A stretch of DNA of 64,000 bases from NCBI GenBank assembly GCA_963969365.1, contig OZ017755.1:868001-932000 (forward strand), in the 5' to 3' direction. The position numbers and the translations under genes are program-made. Of this stretch, positions 24,937 to 35,419 are shown one piece after another. The notes beneath the pieces are model-generated. The model searched no databases and was not told the DNA's origin. It saw only the letters and a list, made by a program, of their open reading frames with translations. The stretch's first letter is position 1. Every line of letters begins with the position of its first letter. Origin of the DNA: Asterochloris sp. CNOR1 (lineage: Eukaryota; Chlorophyta; Trebouxiophyceae; Trebouxiales; Trebouxiaceae).

Positions 24937-26216
24937 TCACCCTGTGTTCTTTGTTTTCTCTGTGGCCTCCACTTCTTTCTCAAAAGCCTCCTCACTCTTC
25001 TTGAACTGCGTAGCAAGCAGAGCTTCCAGGTCAGCCACATATTCACGGCGCAGCATGATGGCAACCCTGCTGCACATGAGCTGACAGGCCTCACCTGCTC
25101 CCTCTCCCGCGCCACCTGCTCCGTCTCAGAGGCCACACACTTGCTGTAGCACAGGTCATATGCCTCCTGGTGCTTGTGCCGTTCCTGTGTAGTCTCTTGC
25201 TCATCGATAGGGGTTATGAGGCGATCAACCTCTGAGTGGCACTGTGTTGCACAGGCCTCTGCTGCATTCTCCCGCACTGCAAGAATTGCAGGAAGGTTAG
25301 ATGCAAAAGGCATGCGCAGTCTCCCTGCAGCACGCCGCCATGTGCATGGCCCAATGTCAGCACACAGCTGCCATGACGGCAGATGCATGAGCCAGGACGC
25401 AAGCCTTGAGCTGTTTGGCTTCACAAGATCACTGTACCAACAGTCTTAACGCAAATCACCTGCCAGAACTACCACCAGCCTGAATGACATGCAGCGGCCA
25501 CTGCGCATGCTGCATCACACCAGGCATCCGCTCACCTGCCAGGAAGGGCAGGCCGTAGCCCCCTGTATTGTACAGTTGATGCCTGTACATCACCAGCCCT
25601 CCAATGAGCAGGGCAGCAAAAGCCACCGAGCCCCACAGCCACCAGCTCTGTTTGGCCTGCTTGCTCAGGCTTTCCAATGGAGTGTCTGGCTTTGCAACTG
25701 GCGCCCGCATGGTCAGGTAGTCCAGCTTCTCCTCATCATCGCTGCAAGACGCACTGGTTCATGAAAGGACTGCCACAGTGCTGTTTTGTCGGCCTTGGAT
25801 GTGTACATCCTGATGGAGGGAGCACAACTGGAGTGAGGGTTCAAGCCAGCTGGTCTTACTGTGGAGAGGCTGGCCTCTTTCCCTGCAGTTTGCAGACAGG
25901 TTTCAGCTCAGAGCAAGCTTTGACACGGCATCTTCCGGCTAGGCGGTCAGGTGGTTACCTTTGAACTACCAGTGAGGGGGGACCTTTCCGCAGCGCTCAT
26001 GTCCCTCTTTGCTAACGCCTCAGGTCTAATGGCTGGTTCAAAGGGTCGTTTGGGAGCGGAGGGTATGGCAACTTCTCCTTCTGTCGAATGAAAACGAACT
26101 GCGTTTAGTCTCTGGAGAGTCTCTGCTGTGCATACAGAGGCCAGAAGCTCCGAGAAGGGACCTTGGCGACAATAAAATGATCCATAAAAGTAACTTGATG
26201 AAATGACAAGGGTCAT
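24937..26216 (-). CDS. Unrecognised, probably mitochondrial, single-pass protein with twin CX3C
   Basis: Four exons chain in phase to 229 residues: 26216-25984, 25741-25536, 25276-25095, 25005-24937. The N-terminus is rich in Ser, Phe and Arg and contains NAVRFHST, which resembles a mitochondrial presequence. A membrane span (WWLWGSVAFAALLIGGLVMY) lies near residues 110-130. After it come two CX3C motifs, CATQC and CYSKC, 29 residues apart in a charged helical stretch, then a Lys/Glu-rich end (FKKSEEAFEKEVEATEKTK). Twin CX3C domains are typical of intermembrane-space proteins oxidised by Mia40, but the 29-residue spacing is longer than in small Tims. I do not recognise the family. The first donor (GAAAG|GTCCCC) is weak and was chosen because it alone keeps the frame. 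The start lies 98 bases after the CKS1 stop on the same strand. Confidence 0.65.
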
Positions 26217-26314
26217 TTGAGTGGCTGGTGGCCTGGAACCCACCCTCATTGCACCTGGATGCCAGGGGCTGCCTGCTGCATGATCATGCCCTGCAGCAAA
26301 CACATCAAGCTGTA

Positions 26315-27330
26315 TTAAGAAAAAGAGTTGCGAGAATGCTGTCGTGTCTGCAATGCGGCACAAAGCGCAGTACGGTGTGCAATAAATATCACCTGGTTCT
26401 GCTGATAGTTTTTGGGCCGCCTGCAGGTCACAGCGTGCTGATTGTCAGGGGTCAATACCAGATTCACAAGTGGCCACGTTTCATGGTGCAACTATGATGC
26501 GCCTGGTTCTTGTGCAGTGGCCAGGTATAGCCTCAGAATACAATGTCAGGCAATCACAGGTAGTGTTCCCTCTGGCCTGCCAAGGGCCCCACAATGGGAG
26601 GCTCCCTGAACCTGGGGGCGAGCATGGGGCATTGGGATACCTGACACCCTTACTGTGTCCAGCAAGGGAAGCCGTTCCGCCATATCAATCTTGGCCTCTC
26701 AGGTCTCACCTGAACAGCATGATGTGAGGCTCCGGCCTGTGAATGGCGTAGTGTACCCAGCCCCGGGACTGCTGCACACCCATTGACCTCCACTCTGACT
26801 GCAGATCAACAGGCACGGACTGTTGCCAGGAGGGCCCTATGTGGTGAGCCTCTCATGTGGAAGCCTGGCCAAAGCCCTGCCAAAGTGCAGCAGCAACACT
26901 TGGAAACTTGCTTCTAATCTAAGATGCTGGCTGTAAGAGGCCAAATTTGGGCAGAATCAAGCTCAGCAGCTGACATAGGAGATGTGGGTGACAGACATTG
27001 TTGGCACTTGTGAAGCCAGGAGACGCTGGGCACTTTTGACAGCGCGCTTTTGAGGCAGCACACCTCTGACAATAGGCGGCCCTTGGGCAGCAGCTGGGCA
27101 ATGTCCTGGGGAAGCACCACATGCCTGCAAGAGCACATCGGAAGGATCAGGCTGACACCCTGGGCCAGTTAAAGGACGGCCCATGACCGCACCTGTACTC
27201 GTAGACGTCATCGTAGTACTTCTCGCTGCACCGCAGAAGCAGCCTATGTCAGCTGGGCTGTATCATGGAGGCCAGCGCAACTATAATGGCGGTAACAGGC
27301 TCACCTATACTGGATCTGATTAGCTGGCAT
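26315..27330 (-). CDS. CKS1: Cyclin-dependent kinase regulatory subunit CKS1
   Basis: Five exons chain exactly: 27330-27305, 27225-27193, 27124-27064, 26798-26710, 26420-26315. The first 79 residues are unmistakable [56 protein letters not shown] and [14 protein letters not shown]. The phosphate-binding Arg/Ser/Trp residues and the HxPEPH hinge that permits strand exchange are present. CKS1 binds CDKs and docks phosphorylated substrates during the cell cycle in nucleus and cytoplasm. The RRPKNYQQ tail is plant-like. After QNQ the frame reads a further 25 unconserved residues to a TAA at 26315, or a GTGATA donor may be used, so the extreme C-terminus is uncertain. It is divergent from the ADP-ribosylglycohydrolase. 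Confidence 0.95.
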
Positions 27331-27557
27331 TGTGCTGCAAGGACCACAGCGTGCTCAGACTTGGAATGAGTGCCCGATAAAGGTTTTCAGCTTCAACGAG
27401 AGGGAATCTGGAGGCTGCTCTGGTGTTAAGGGCAGGAGCAGCGCCTGCTCACGCCTCATGCCCTAGTCAGAGTGGCCTTCGGACCAAGATGTATCTCCCT
27501 CCTCCCATCAATGCTTTTGTAGCTTAGGTGTCAAATCCACGAGACAGTGGCAGCTTG
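27331..27557. promoter_or_regulatory. Compact divergent promoter region (CKS1 / ADP-ribosylglycohydrolase)
   Basis: Only 227 bases separate the two start codons, so both promoters must share this stretch unless upstream non-coding exons exist. No known motif is evident. Confidence 0.5.
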
Positions 27558-30054
27558 ATGGCTCCGACCGCTCATGAGGCTGCCCTGGGGGCTCTGCTAG
27601 GTGCCTGTGTTGGTGATGCCGCAGGAGTAACCCTGGAGTTCACCAGCAGTGAGCTAATCAAGCCTGCCGCGGCAAGTTCCTCCTTCACGATGTGCATGGC
27701 TCTGTATAGGGCTCTATTTTCAGGTGGTCAGCCATAGGCATCGCAGCAGGTCATCGCCCAGCACACATACTAACACATGGCGTGCCCCCTGCAGGTGCAC
27801 CATGCGCTCACACTGCCGGGAGGCGGAGTGTTTGGGGTTGGTCCAGGGCAGGTAAGCACCTCTTGACATCTAAAGCAGAAGGAATGCCCTACCGTCAGTG
27901 CATCAGGTCTCATGGCTAGCATTCTGGTGGTGGGGAGCACACTACCTGAACGAGGCAACTTCTGCCCCTTGCAGGTGTCTGACGACACAGAGCTGGCGCA
28001 GTGTCTAGCCCTTGGGCTGGCCAGAGGCAGGCCGCCAATCTTCCCTGCTGAGGCAGTGGCACGCTATTATGCGGACTGGTATAGCACTGGGCCCTTTGAC
28101 ATCGGGCTGGCCACCCGAAATGCCACCTCTGCAGCAGCTCGTGCACTGGCAGAGGGGCGGCCAGCTGCAGAGGCTATGTGGCAAGCTGCTGCTCAGGTAG
28201 GCATACCTGCATGCTCTTGTGGAAGCCATTTCAGCTCTGGAGCTGAGGCGCAGAGGCTCCTGGTACACACCGCTATGCAGCAGATGCTGAAAGGCGCCTG
28301 AGGGATCTGCACCATTAAGCTCTGCCTGCCAGCAGCTCTGGCGGGCAGCCCAACCCGTGCCGCATCCTCACCGGCATGTGCTGTGCGGCCAGGTCGCCCA
28401 GCCGGGCCGATGAAGGCTCACCGCACAACACACTGACGAAGGCTGCATGCCGTGCTTTGCAGCACAATGGGGGCAGCAAAGCCAACGGCGCCCTGATGCG
28501 GGCTGTGCCCCTGGCAATCTGGGGGTGCAGGTTGGAGCCTGAGCAGCTGGCAGCTGCCTGCAGCCAGGACACAAGCCTGACACACCCCGATCAGAGCTGT
28601 CAGGTGAGGTGAGGAAGCGTATGATGAATCCAAGAGCTGCCAGGACCATGCAGACTGGGACTGCAGATCACGCTTGTTGTACCAGACCGCTGTGCTCAGC
28701 GCATCATATTGCTTCAGACATGAAACCCGCTCTGCGATCCATCACAGGCTTGCCATGATATGCCTGCCTGCCCCACGGGCAAGCCTGCACTACCAAGCCC
28801 AAAGCTGCCGCAAGTGAGCATGCGAACTGGCTGCCCCAATGGAGCTCTCACAGTACGCAGCCGCCCTCAGACGCTGCTGCCACTGCTTCATCAGGACGCA
28901 ACTGCAGCCTACTGTATCGCTATTGCCTGGCTTATCAACCACCCTGGCGATGCTGGAGGCGCTGTGACGGCAGCTGAGGGCTGGGCCTCGCAGAGTGCCA
29001 CTGAAGAGGTCCAGGGGTGGCTGAGGGAGGCAGCTGATCCCGGCGATGGGCCCAGCTGCCTGCACCTGATTGGCTTTGTGCGATGGGGCTTTGTGCACTC
29101 CTTCAGGCAAGTGCTGCGCATGCTGTGCGCTGTGCTAGGCCTGTGCTGTGAGGGCAGGCTTGGCTGTGCAGCTGCTACATGGCCTTTCTGAGGTCAACGC
29201 TCCACAACGTGCGAAGTATGAGCTGTTTGTATTGTGTGCCCTGTCTGTGACTACCATGACTGAGTTGCTGACCAAGCCATTTGAGGGTTAGCAGCAGCTT
29301 TCAATCTGCAGCCCTTGTAAATTTGTTTGGGGTGCCCTGACAGCTTGGACCAAGCAATCTCAAGACATTTGCAGGTAATTGACAGATCTGCAGCCCTGCA
29401 GCCTTGTGCTGTTGTCCTGAAGAGTTCCAACAGGTTCTGACGTGCCCCGCAGCCACCTCCATCTGAGCTCAGGCCCCCCCAGCAGTCAGCTCAATGCCTC
29501 CTAGCTCAGAAAGCATAATCTGACCTCACACACATCAACAACTGCAGGCTGCTACCTACAAGCAACTGAGGCTGGGAACCTCAGGATGCACGTCATCACA
29601 AATGATGAAGCAGTAACTGATGCAGTAGCACCTGCAACCCCCTGGCACACATGATTGACATCAGGCCTCCCCTGGCTGCAGGCACCTGAGGCTGAGGACG
29701 CCTTTTGAGGCAGCTCTGGCAGACATGCTGCGCAGGGGAGGTGATGTCGATACCAATGCCTGCATTGTGTGCGGGGTTATGGGGGCCCTGCACGGTGCAG
29801 GTGGGCCTCTGGACCTTATAGTGTGCGGGGTCATGGTGCCCCTGTTGCTTCCGCCTTGTGTCACCTCAGGAGCTCGACCCAAGAAGCAATGCTGATGGTG
29901 ACTGGCCGTTGCTGCAGGCAGCATCCCCCCAGTCATGTCTGATGCAGTCCTCAGTTGCCGATGGTGCCAGGACTGCTCAACCCTAGGGCAGCCCAGGCCC
30001 AGTTTTCTGCTACCAAAACAAGTGCCAGAGCTCGTCAAACAGCTATGCTATTGA
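27558..30054 (+). CDS. ADP-ribosylglycohydrolase family protein
   Basis: Seven exons chain in phase to 333 residues: 27558-27671, 27795-27851, 27975-28196, 28463-28603, 28895-29106, 29682-29800, 29918-30054. Family landmarks are GALLGACVGDAAGVTLEF at the N-terminus, LPGGGVFGVGPGQVSDDTEL (TDDT-type metal site), KANGALMRAVPLAIW, and GGDVDTNACIVCGVMGALHG, the second metal-binding motif. These binuclear-metal enzymes hydrolyse ADP-ribose from proteins or small molecules. Substrate and location cannot be told. Thr is replaced by Ser in the first metal motif and by Val in GGDVDTNA, both tolerated changes. Two introns (27672, 29107) begin GCAAGT rather than GT. Confidence 0.9.
29555..29850 (+). repeat. 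Decayed copies flanking ADP-ribosylglycohydrolase exon 6
   Basis: Upstream, near 29562, GCAACTGAGGCTGGGAACCT resembles the exon start GCACCTGAGGCTGAGGACGC at 29682. Downstream, near 29821, GTGTGCGGGGTCATGGTGCC resembles exon bases GTGTGCGGGGTTATGGGGGC at 29767. The exon is therefore flanked on both sides by partial copies of itself. Confidence 0.65.
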
Positions 30055-30579
30055 ATTCAAGCTGCAAGCATGCCCAACCTCTGGTGAACCAAGTTCAGTG
30101 ACTGTCAGAGCATTACAGGATATACGTGTTTCATCACCATCATCGTAGCCCTCAGTCCACAATTCCCTGGCTACGGTACACATCAGCAACTGAAGAAGTG
30201 CAAGGTGGGCCAGCATACAGTAATGGGCCGTCAGCTGCAACTGTGTCATTCTGGGAGGCGGGCACAAGGGACACAACTCTGCAATCATCTGAGCTATGGA
30301 ACACTGAAATGGCAAAGCAAAGTGAGTAATACACCACAAGTCATCTGGCTATACATGTCAACCAGCAGGCATGGCAACGTGAGCTACAACAATATCGCCA
30401 GCGCTGCCTCATGGAGTAGAAACAGATCCCCGAGCCTGCCAGAAAGGTTTGGCAGCCAAGCAGTGGGCGTGTGTTCTTGTCGTTATACATGCCGTTACAC
30501 ATGCACGGGTGCTGAACAATATGAGAGCCCCAAGCTGCGATACTGAATCGAGCCGTGGGAAATACAGTCATGGACAAGC
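30055..30579. other. Convergent intergenic region, no gene seen
   Basis: This lies between the 3' ends of the ADP-ribosylglycohydrolase (+) and the protease (-). It is more AT-rich than the surrounding exons and shows no credible coding frame. It presumably holds both 3' UTRs. Confidence 0.45.
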
Positions 30580-33500
30580 TCAGAAAAGCTTGTGCCAGGG
30601 CTTGTGCTGAGCCCTGTGCTGAAGGGTGAGCTGTTGCTGCGCCAGAATGACACAAGGGTCCTCGTCAAGGGGGAGTTCGTCTGAGTTGGTGTCAGGAGTG
30701 TCAGGGCGGGTGCAGAAGGTGTCTGGGTCCAGACCAACCTGCAGGCAGCAGCAGAACAGGGTTGGGTCTGGAGTGTCATGTGCAGGGGGTGTCTAGACGA
30801 GGCCAACCTGTGAGCAGGGGCAGAAGTCTCAGGGGATGTGCCATCGAGAGTGTGTCAGGGCGGGTGCCAAAGGTGTAGTTTGACCTGCAGGCAGCCCTGG
30901 AAGAGGTGGGTCTAGTCTGGTGTTAGGACTGTCAGGGCAACTACAGAAAGTTCTGGGTCCAAGCCAGCCTGCAAGTAGTGACAGAAGGCTGTCTGCCCAT
31001 TTGTCGCCTGGCCTTGCCAGGAATGTGGGGCCGTATGCCTGATCAGGCACAGAAAGGTGCTCAGGGCTGATTAATGTCACAAGTCATCTGCAGATGGTGA
31101 TGCTAGCAGAGACACAAGGTATTCATGCCAAGCATCATGGTAGCTGAAGCATGTTACTCGGGACTCACCTGGTGAATTTCGTGATGAGCAGGCGTGGTGA
31201 TGCTGGCAGAGGAGACCAACAGTGTGGAGCCGTCCTGCAGCAGCCTCCAGCGTTGCGTTCTGCCCTTCCCAAAGGTGTGCGTCCCCAGCAGCTTGGCTCG
31301 ATTGTTGTCATGCAGCGCGCCAGAGAGCAGCTCGCTGGTGCTGGCTGTGCCATGGTTGACCAGCACCACCTGCAGCCAGCAGCAGAGCAGCCTGGCTCAG
31401 CTCAGTGCTGGGTCTGCAGCACAGCCCCTCCTGGCCCTAGAGAGAGTAGCAGCTTGGCTCGACGTCCTTGATAGGATCCCCATGCCCTGCATGGGTCACA
31501 AGGGGGCTGGGCGCTTACTCGCCCATGTGGGCACAACCCCTAGCTCAGCCTAGCAGTGTAAGCAGAGCAGTTCTGCCACTGCCTGCTGTAAGGTCACATG
31601 TCACCCTCCCGGGGAATGCCATCATCTTGCCCCCTCCACCCCACCCAACCCTGCGCAGTCAGAGCTTCCGCTTGGTCAGGCTGTACTGAGCGCGTGAGCC
31701 CCAGAACCTCACGCACACCATGGCAGCAGGCTTGACACCTGGCACCAGGCGCACCAGGGGCTGTGTGGTCATCTTTGCTCCCCCCGCTGGCCCGACGTGC
31801 AGGGGGTCCCCCACGCTGTGCTGGTCATGCACGTGGCCAAACACGCGGCCCTCGCTGAGCAGGAGCTCCGCAATGCCTGTCCCAGCGCTGACCAGGCCTC
31901 CCTGCGCAGTCGAGACTGTCATGTGAGACTTGCCTGACAAAACAGAGGGCTGACGGCGTGCCTGCACTGAGCCGGGGCGCGATGGCAGTCACTGCAAAGA
32001 GGCCAGGCCACGCTCAGACCAGACCCGACCAGGCCAGGCGTCGAGGTGCATCAAGGCAGGTGACGCTGTGAATGTGGCCCACCGCATTGTCCCTCAGGTC
32101 CATCACGAATGCCTGGGCTCCCTGCCTCTGCAGCTGCTGCAGTGCCTGGGTCACCTCGCGGGCAGTGGACTCAGCAAAGGAGGTGAAGTGCAGGAAACCA
32201 ATTGCGGGCTGCCCCTTGCTGCAGCAGGTAAAGCAAATGAAGCTCAGATGAGAACAGCACTGGCCGGGCTGCACCTTGCTTCAAAGCAGAAGGCAGGGAC
32301 CCAGGCATGGCCACCATGAGGGATGCTGTGGCTGGGGACAAGAACTACTGCAGTGCAGGTTTGCCAGGCCAATCTTGCAGCCCCACCTTCGCGTCAATTT
32401 GGCCTGGGGTTGGCAAAGCTCCTCTCTGCCTGAAGTCAAGCTTGCTAGGCACTTGCTGGCTAAGTGCAGTGATTTCTGCAGCCTCACTTGCGCAGCAGCT
32501 TGGCATGGACTGGGTACAGCTCCAGGGGCTCTGGAACCAGGTGGACAGCAAAGTGCTGCTCTCTCAAGAGGCGCCCTGCAGACGACCGCTCTGCCCTCCG
32601 CAGCTGCATCATCCCCTCTTCGTGCAGCTGCTCACGCACTGCCCTGAACAGGCACCAGGCAGCGGCTTGAGGACACACAGCTTGGGCTCCACTCAGCTGT
32701 GGCACAGGAGCCACTGCATGGGAGCTGCCTCAGGCCACCAAACTCTGCCTGCAATATGCTTTGAGGCGGTGCATAGTCAACTACTGACGCCAGATGCAGG
32801 AACATGCATGTCCAGTGCTGCATAGCTCCATCACCGCGTGACATAGGCGGGTGCTGTGCAGATTCTACAATAGTTCGGCATGCTGCTCAGACTTCCTCTG
32901 GGACCCTTGAAGCACGACCGCCTCAGAACGCAGCAAGTGCGCAGCACTGATGGTGTGGGTCACAGGTCAGGAGGTGTCTAAATGTGGCAGATGGGCGAGC
33001 GCAAGGTCCTCATGCCCTGCTGAGGACAGGCTGTTGAGGACAGGCTGTTCAGTACAGGCTTCCAGTTCATGTTGCCACATGGGCTGCAGGCGGCATGACA
33101 TACAGAGCCAACTCCTGGCTTGGGGCTTGGTACTGCAACAGGACCGGTGCACTGTCCTGCTGCCGCACCCTCCAATCACTCACACTCACACACGTCTCTG
33201 CAAATCAGCTCCGGCTGCCTCATTGCACTGCTCGGTTGTCGATCTCTGCCCAGCCCACCCCACACACAGCATGCCTGGGTGACCCCTTCCACAGGGTGCA
33301 CCCAAAAGAGTCAAAGCTGCCTCAGCTCAACCTAACATAGCTTGCGCTCACAGCATGCCCATCCAGGGACCTGTCACCTTTCCCACAGCCATGCAGATGT
33401 TCGCCTTGCAGCCCACTGCCCAGCTCACAGTGCGAACTACCCTCCAACACCTGGTGAAGCTCACCCCACATCGCTTGCGCTCACAGCATGCCCGTCCAGG

Positions 33501-35306
33501 GCCACCACCACATCCCCCACGCGGATGCCCGCCCTGCTGGCAGGGCTGTCGGGCGCAACAAAGGCAACCTGCAGCTGCCCGCCCTCCAGGGGCGCCACCT
33601 GCAGCATTGCATGCGGGTTGTCGGCTGGTGCCTGCCCTGTGCTCATGTCAGGCTGCCACACAGGGCAGGGTTGACGCGAGCAGCAGTTGCCTGCTGAGTG
33701 TAAGGCTGTGCAGTGCTTGGGCAGTGCAATGTGCTGTCAAGCCAGGCAGCCAGAGTAGATTCAGACGCTCAGCAGTGGCTTGCGGGGACTCACCTGCAGC
33801 CCTGCATGCACCACCTGGCCGACAGTGTCATCCCGGAATGCAGCTGACCGCGTGGCAGGGATGAGCCGAGTGTAGGGGTCCCCTGCATGGCGACAGGGAG
33901 GCACTGTGCTGCTGTGTTGCCACTCTGCAGGTGAGAAAGGGAGGCATTCTAGCGCTTTGCCACCATGATGCCGGCGAGGTTGCTGCGCATGCTGTATCTG
34001 CTTGCTGCTGCCGGCGCCCATGCAGACAAGCCATGCAGTGCCTGCGAGCATTGCCTCAGAACAAATGCTGCTCTGCGAGGTGCACAAGGGCTGTAACGAA
34101 TACACGGCTCCACACGCAGAGAAGTGACACAGACCTGCCTTGGCACTGCGGAACCACAAATCATAAGCAGCAGCGTGGCGTGCCAGCTCAGCAGTTAGCC
34201 CTGGCAGTGGTGCCCTGTGCTGGAAGCAGGCTGAGCAGGTCGTGGCATCAGCTGGTTGAGCATCCACAAAATCATGTACCTAGCTGTGCCAGCATGTGTG
34301 GAATGACAGCACCAGCCTGCTCAGGGTCGCTGGCTGCAGCCAGCTCCTCTTCAGCCCCCTGTAAGGCCAGAAGAGGGCTGGTTAGTCGCCTGGCTCTCAG
34401 TGCAGGCGATGCTTCATGCTGTTACTTGTCTTCAGGAGGCCAACACTGCCTGGAAAACGAGCTCTGGCAAACATGGCAAGATCCACCATAATGTGACATC
34501 CAGAGCTCAACAAATCTTGGCCAAGGTGCAGATGACACAGAGCAACCTCATGTCAGATGCAAGTCCAGACACACACGGGCTTGGGTGCTGAGCAGCGGTG
34601 CACGCTGCATCAAGGAATTACCGGGGCCTGTGACCACTGTTGCCTGCAACTGAGCTGGGCACGCACTGCAGCCATGGTTGCTTAGCAGGACAGAGGCCCG
34701 CAGAGCTGCAGGCCTGCCCCAGCCAGGGGCATCAACTGGCGGTCCATTTTTGTAAAGACTGCAACCACAGACAGCAACGCTTGCCTGCAGGACCTTGTCC
34801 CAGTCCAAACGGTTGAAGGAGGCATCAAGATACAAATCCTTGACAACTCCTGCAGACAGGGACTCCCATGAAGGGTCTCTGATTTTGGCGCCAACACCTC
34901 GCTGGAGGGATGACACGCTGCCAGGCTGCATGGGGGCAGGGCTGATTTGTATCGTTAAGACTGCAAGGAGCTTGCAGGGCTTACCCCAGGCCTCATGAAG
35001 GGTTGCACGCAGCTGCTTTGTTGCAGCAGCTGGCACTGCCTTGGGCTGCAAGGCAGCTGCCACCGCTGCGTCTGGTGCAGCCAGCATGAGAGCAGCAGTT
35101 AGCAATGCTGAGCTGGTTACTTTCAGCACATGTTGTTGCCAGCCTGAGCTGGCAGCGCATGCTGTGTCTGCACCGATACGCCAGTCACAGCAGTCTGATG
35201 CAGCTGGCTGGCTGAATGCGCGTGGTTGTGGGGGCCGGCGCGAAACAGGAGAACATGCTGGGCGCACGTTCCATTGATTCACCGCTGTCTCGATGCCCCG
35301 CCTCAT
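30580..35306 (-). CDS. Carboxyl-terminal processing protease (CtpA/S41), plastid-targeted
   Basis: Exons: 35306-34985, 34849-34785, 34358-34280, 33882-33794, 33652-33485, about 32658-32488, 32218-32083, 31901-31719, 31369-31169, 30738-30580; about 520 residues. A bipartite leader ends in a hydrophobic stretch and APDAAVAA, as expected for thylakoid-lumen delivery. Next come an N-terminal domain (EAWGVVKDLYLDASFNRLDW; DPYTRLIPATRSAAF), a PDZ domain (SPASRAGIRVGDVVVALDG) and the S41 core with VMDLRDNAGGLVSAG, GTASTSELLSGALHDNN holding the catalytic Ser, and HTFGKG holding the Lys. Family members trim the C-terminus of precursor D1 in photosystem II. The exon between the PDZ domain and the core has an unresolved 5' boundary; a small exon may be missing. 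The intron at 34784 begins GCAAGC. Confidence 0.88.
30755..30970 (-). repeat. Three decayed tandem copies of the protease terminal exon
   Basis: On the minus strand the real last exon starts at 30738 after CTGCAG with GTTGGTCTGGACCCAGACAC. A copy at 30968 reads, after TTGCAG, GCTGGCTTGGACCCAGAACT and goes on to GCCCTGACAGTCCTAACACC. Another at 30889 reads, after CTGCAG, GTCAAACTACACCTTTGGCA then CCCGCCCTGACAC. A third at 30808 reads GTTGGCCTCGTCTAGACACC. Unit spacing is about 70-80 bases. All three are interrupted. Confidence 0.75.
33341..33385 (-). repeat. Decayed copy of the protease PDZ exon end
   Basis: On the + strand, CTTGCGCTCACAGCATGCCC, then ATCCAGGGACC occurs at about 33342. The real exon end plus donor reads CTTGCGCTCACAGCATGCCC, then GTCCAGGGCC at 33475. 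The copy includes the splice donor and lies downstream in gene orientation. Confidence 0.7.
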
Positions 35307-35419
35307 CTGCCGATGCGCCCAACAAAGTGGGTGTCTCCTGAGAGATCTGCTGCTTGAATTGACTCAAGTCAACAGCTCAAAGTCAACACTCAACACACGC
35401 CGAGGGCGCCCCTGCAGCG

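Noticed and set aside
24825-25424. A 199-residue minus-strand frame
   Set aside because: It runs through an intron of the CX3C gene. Only 25276-25095 is real coding; beyond that the frame is intronic.
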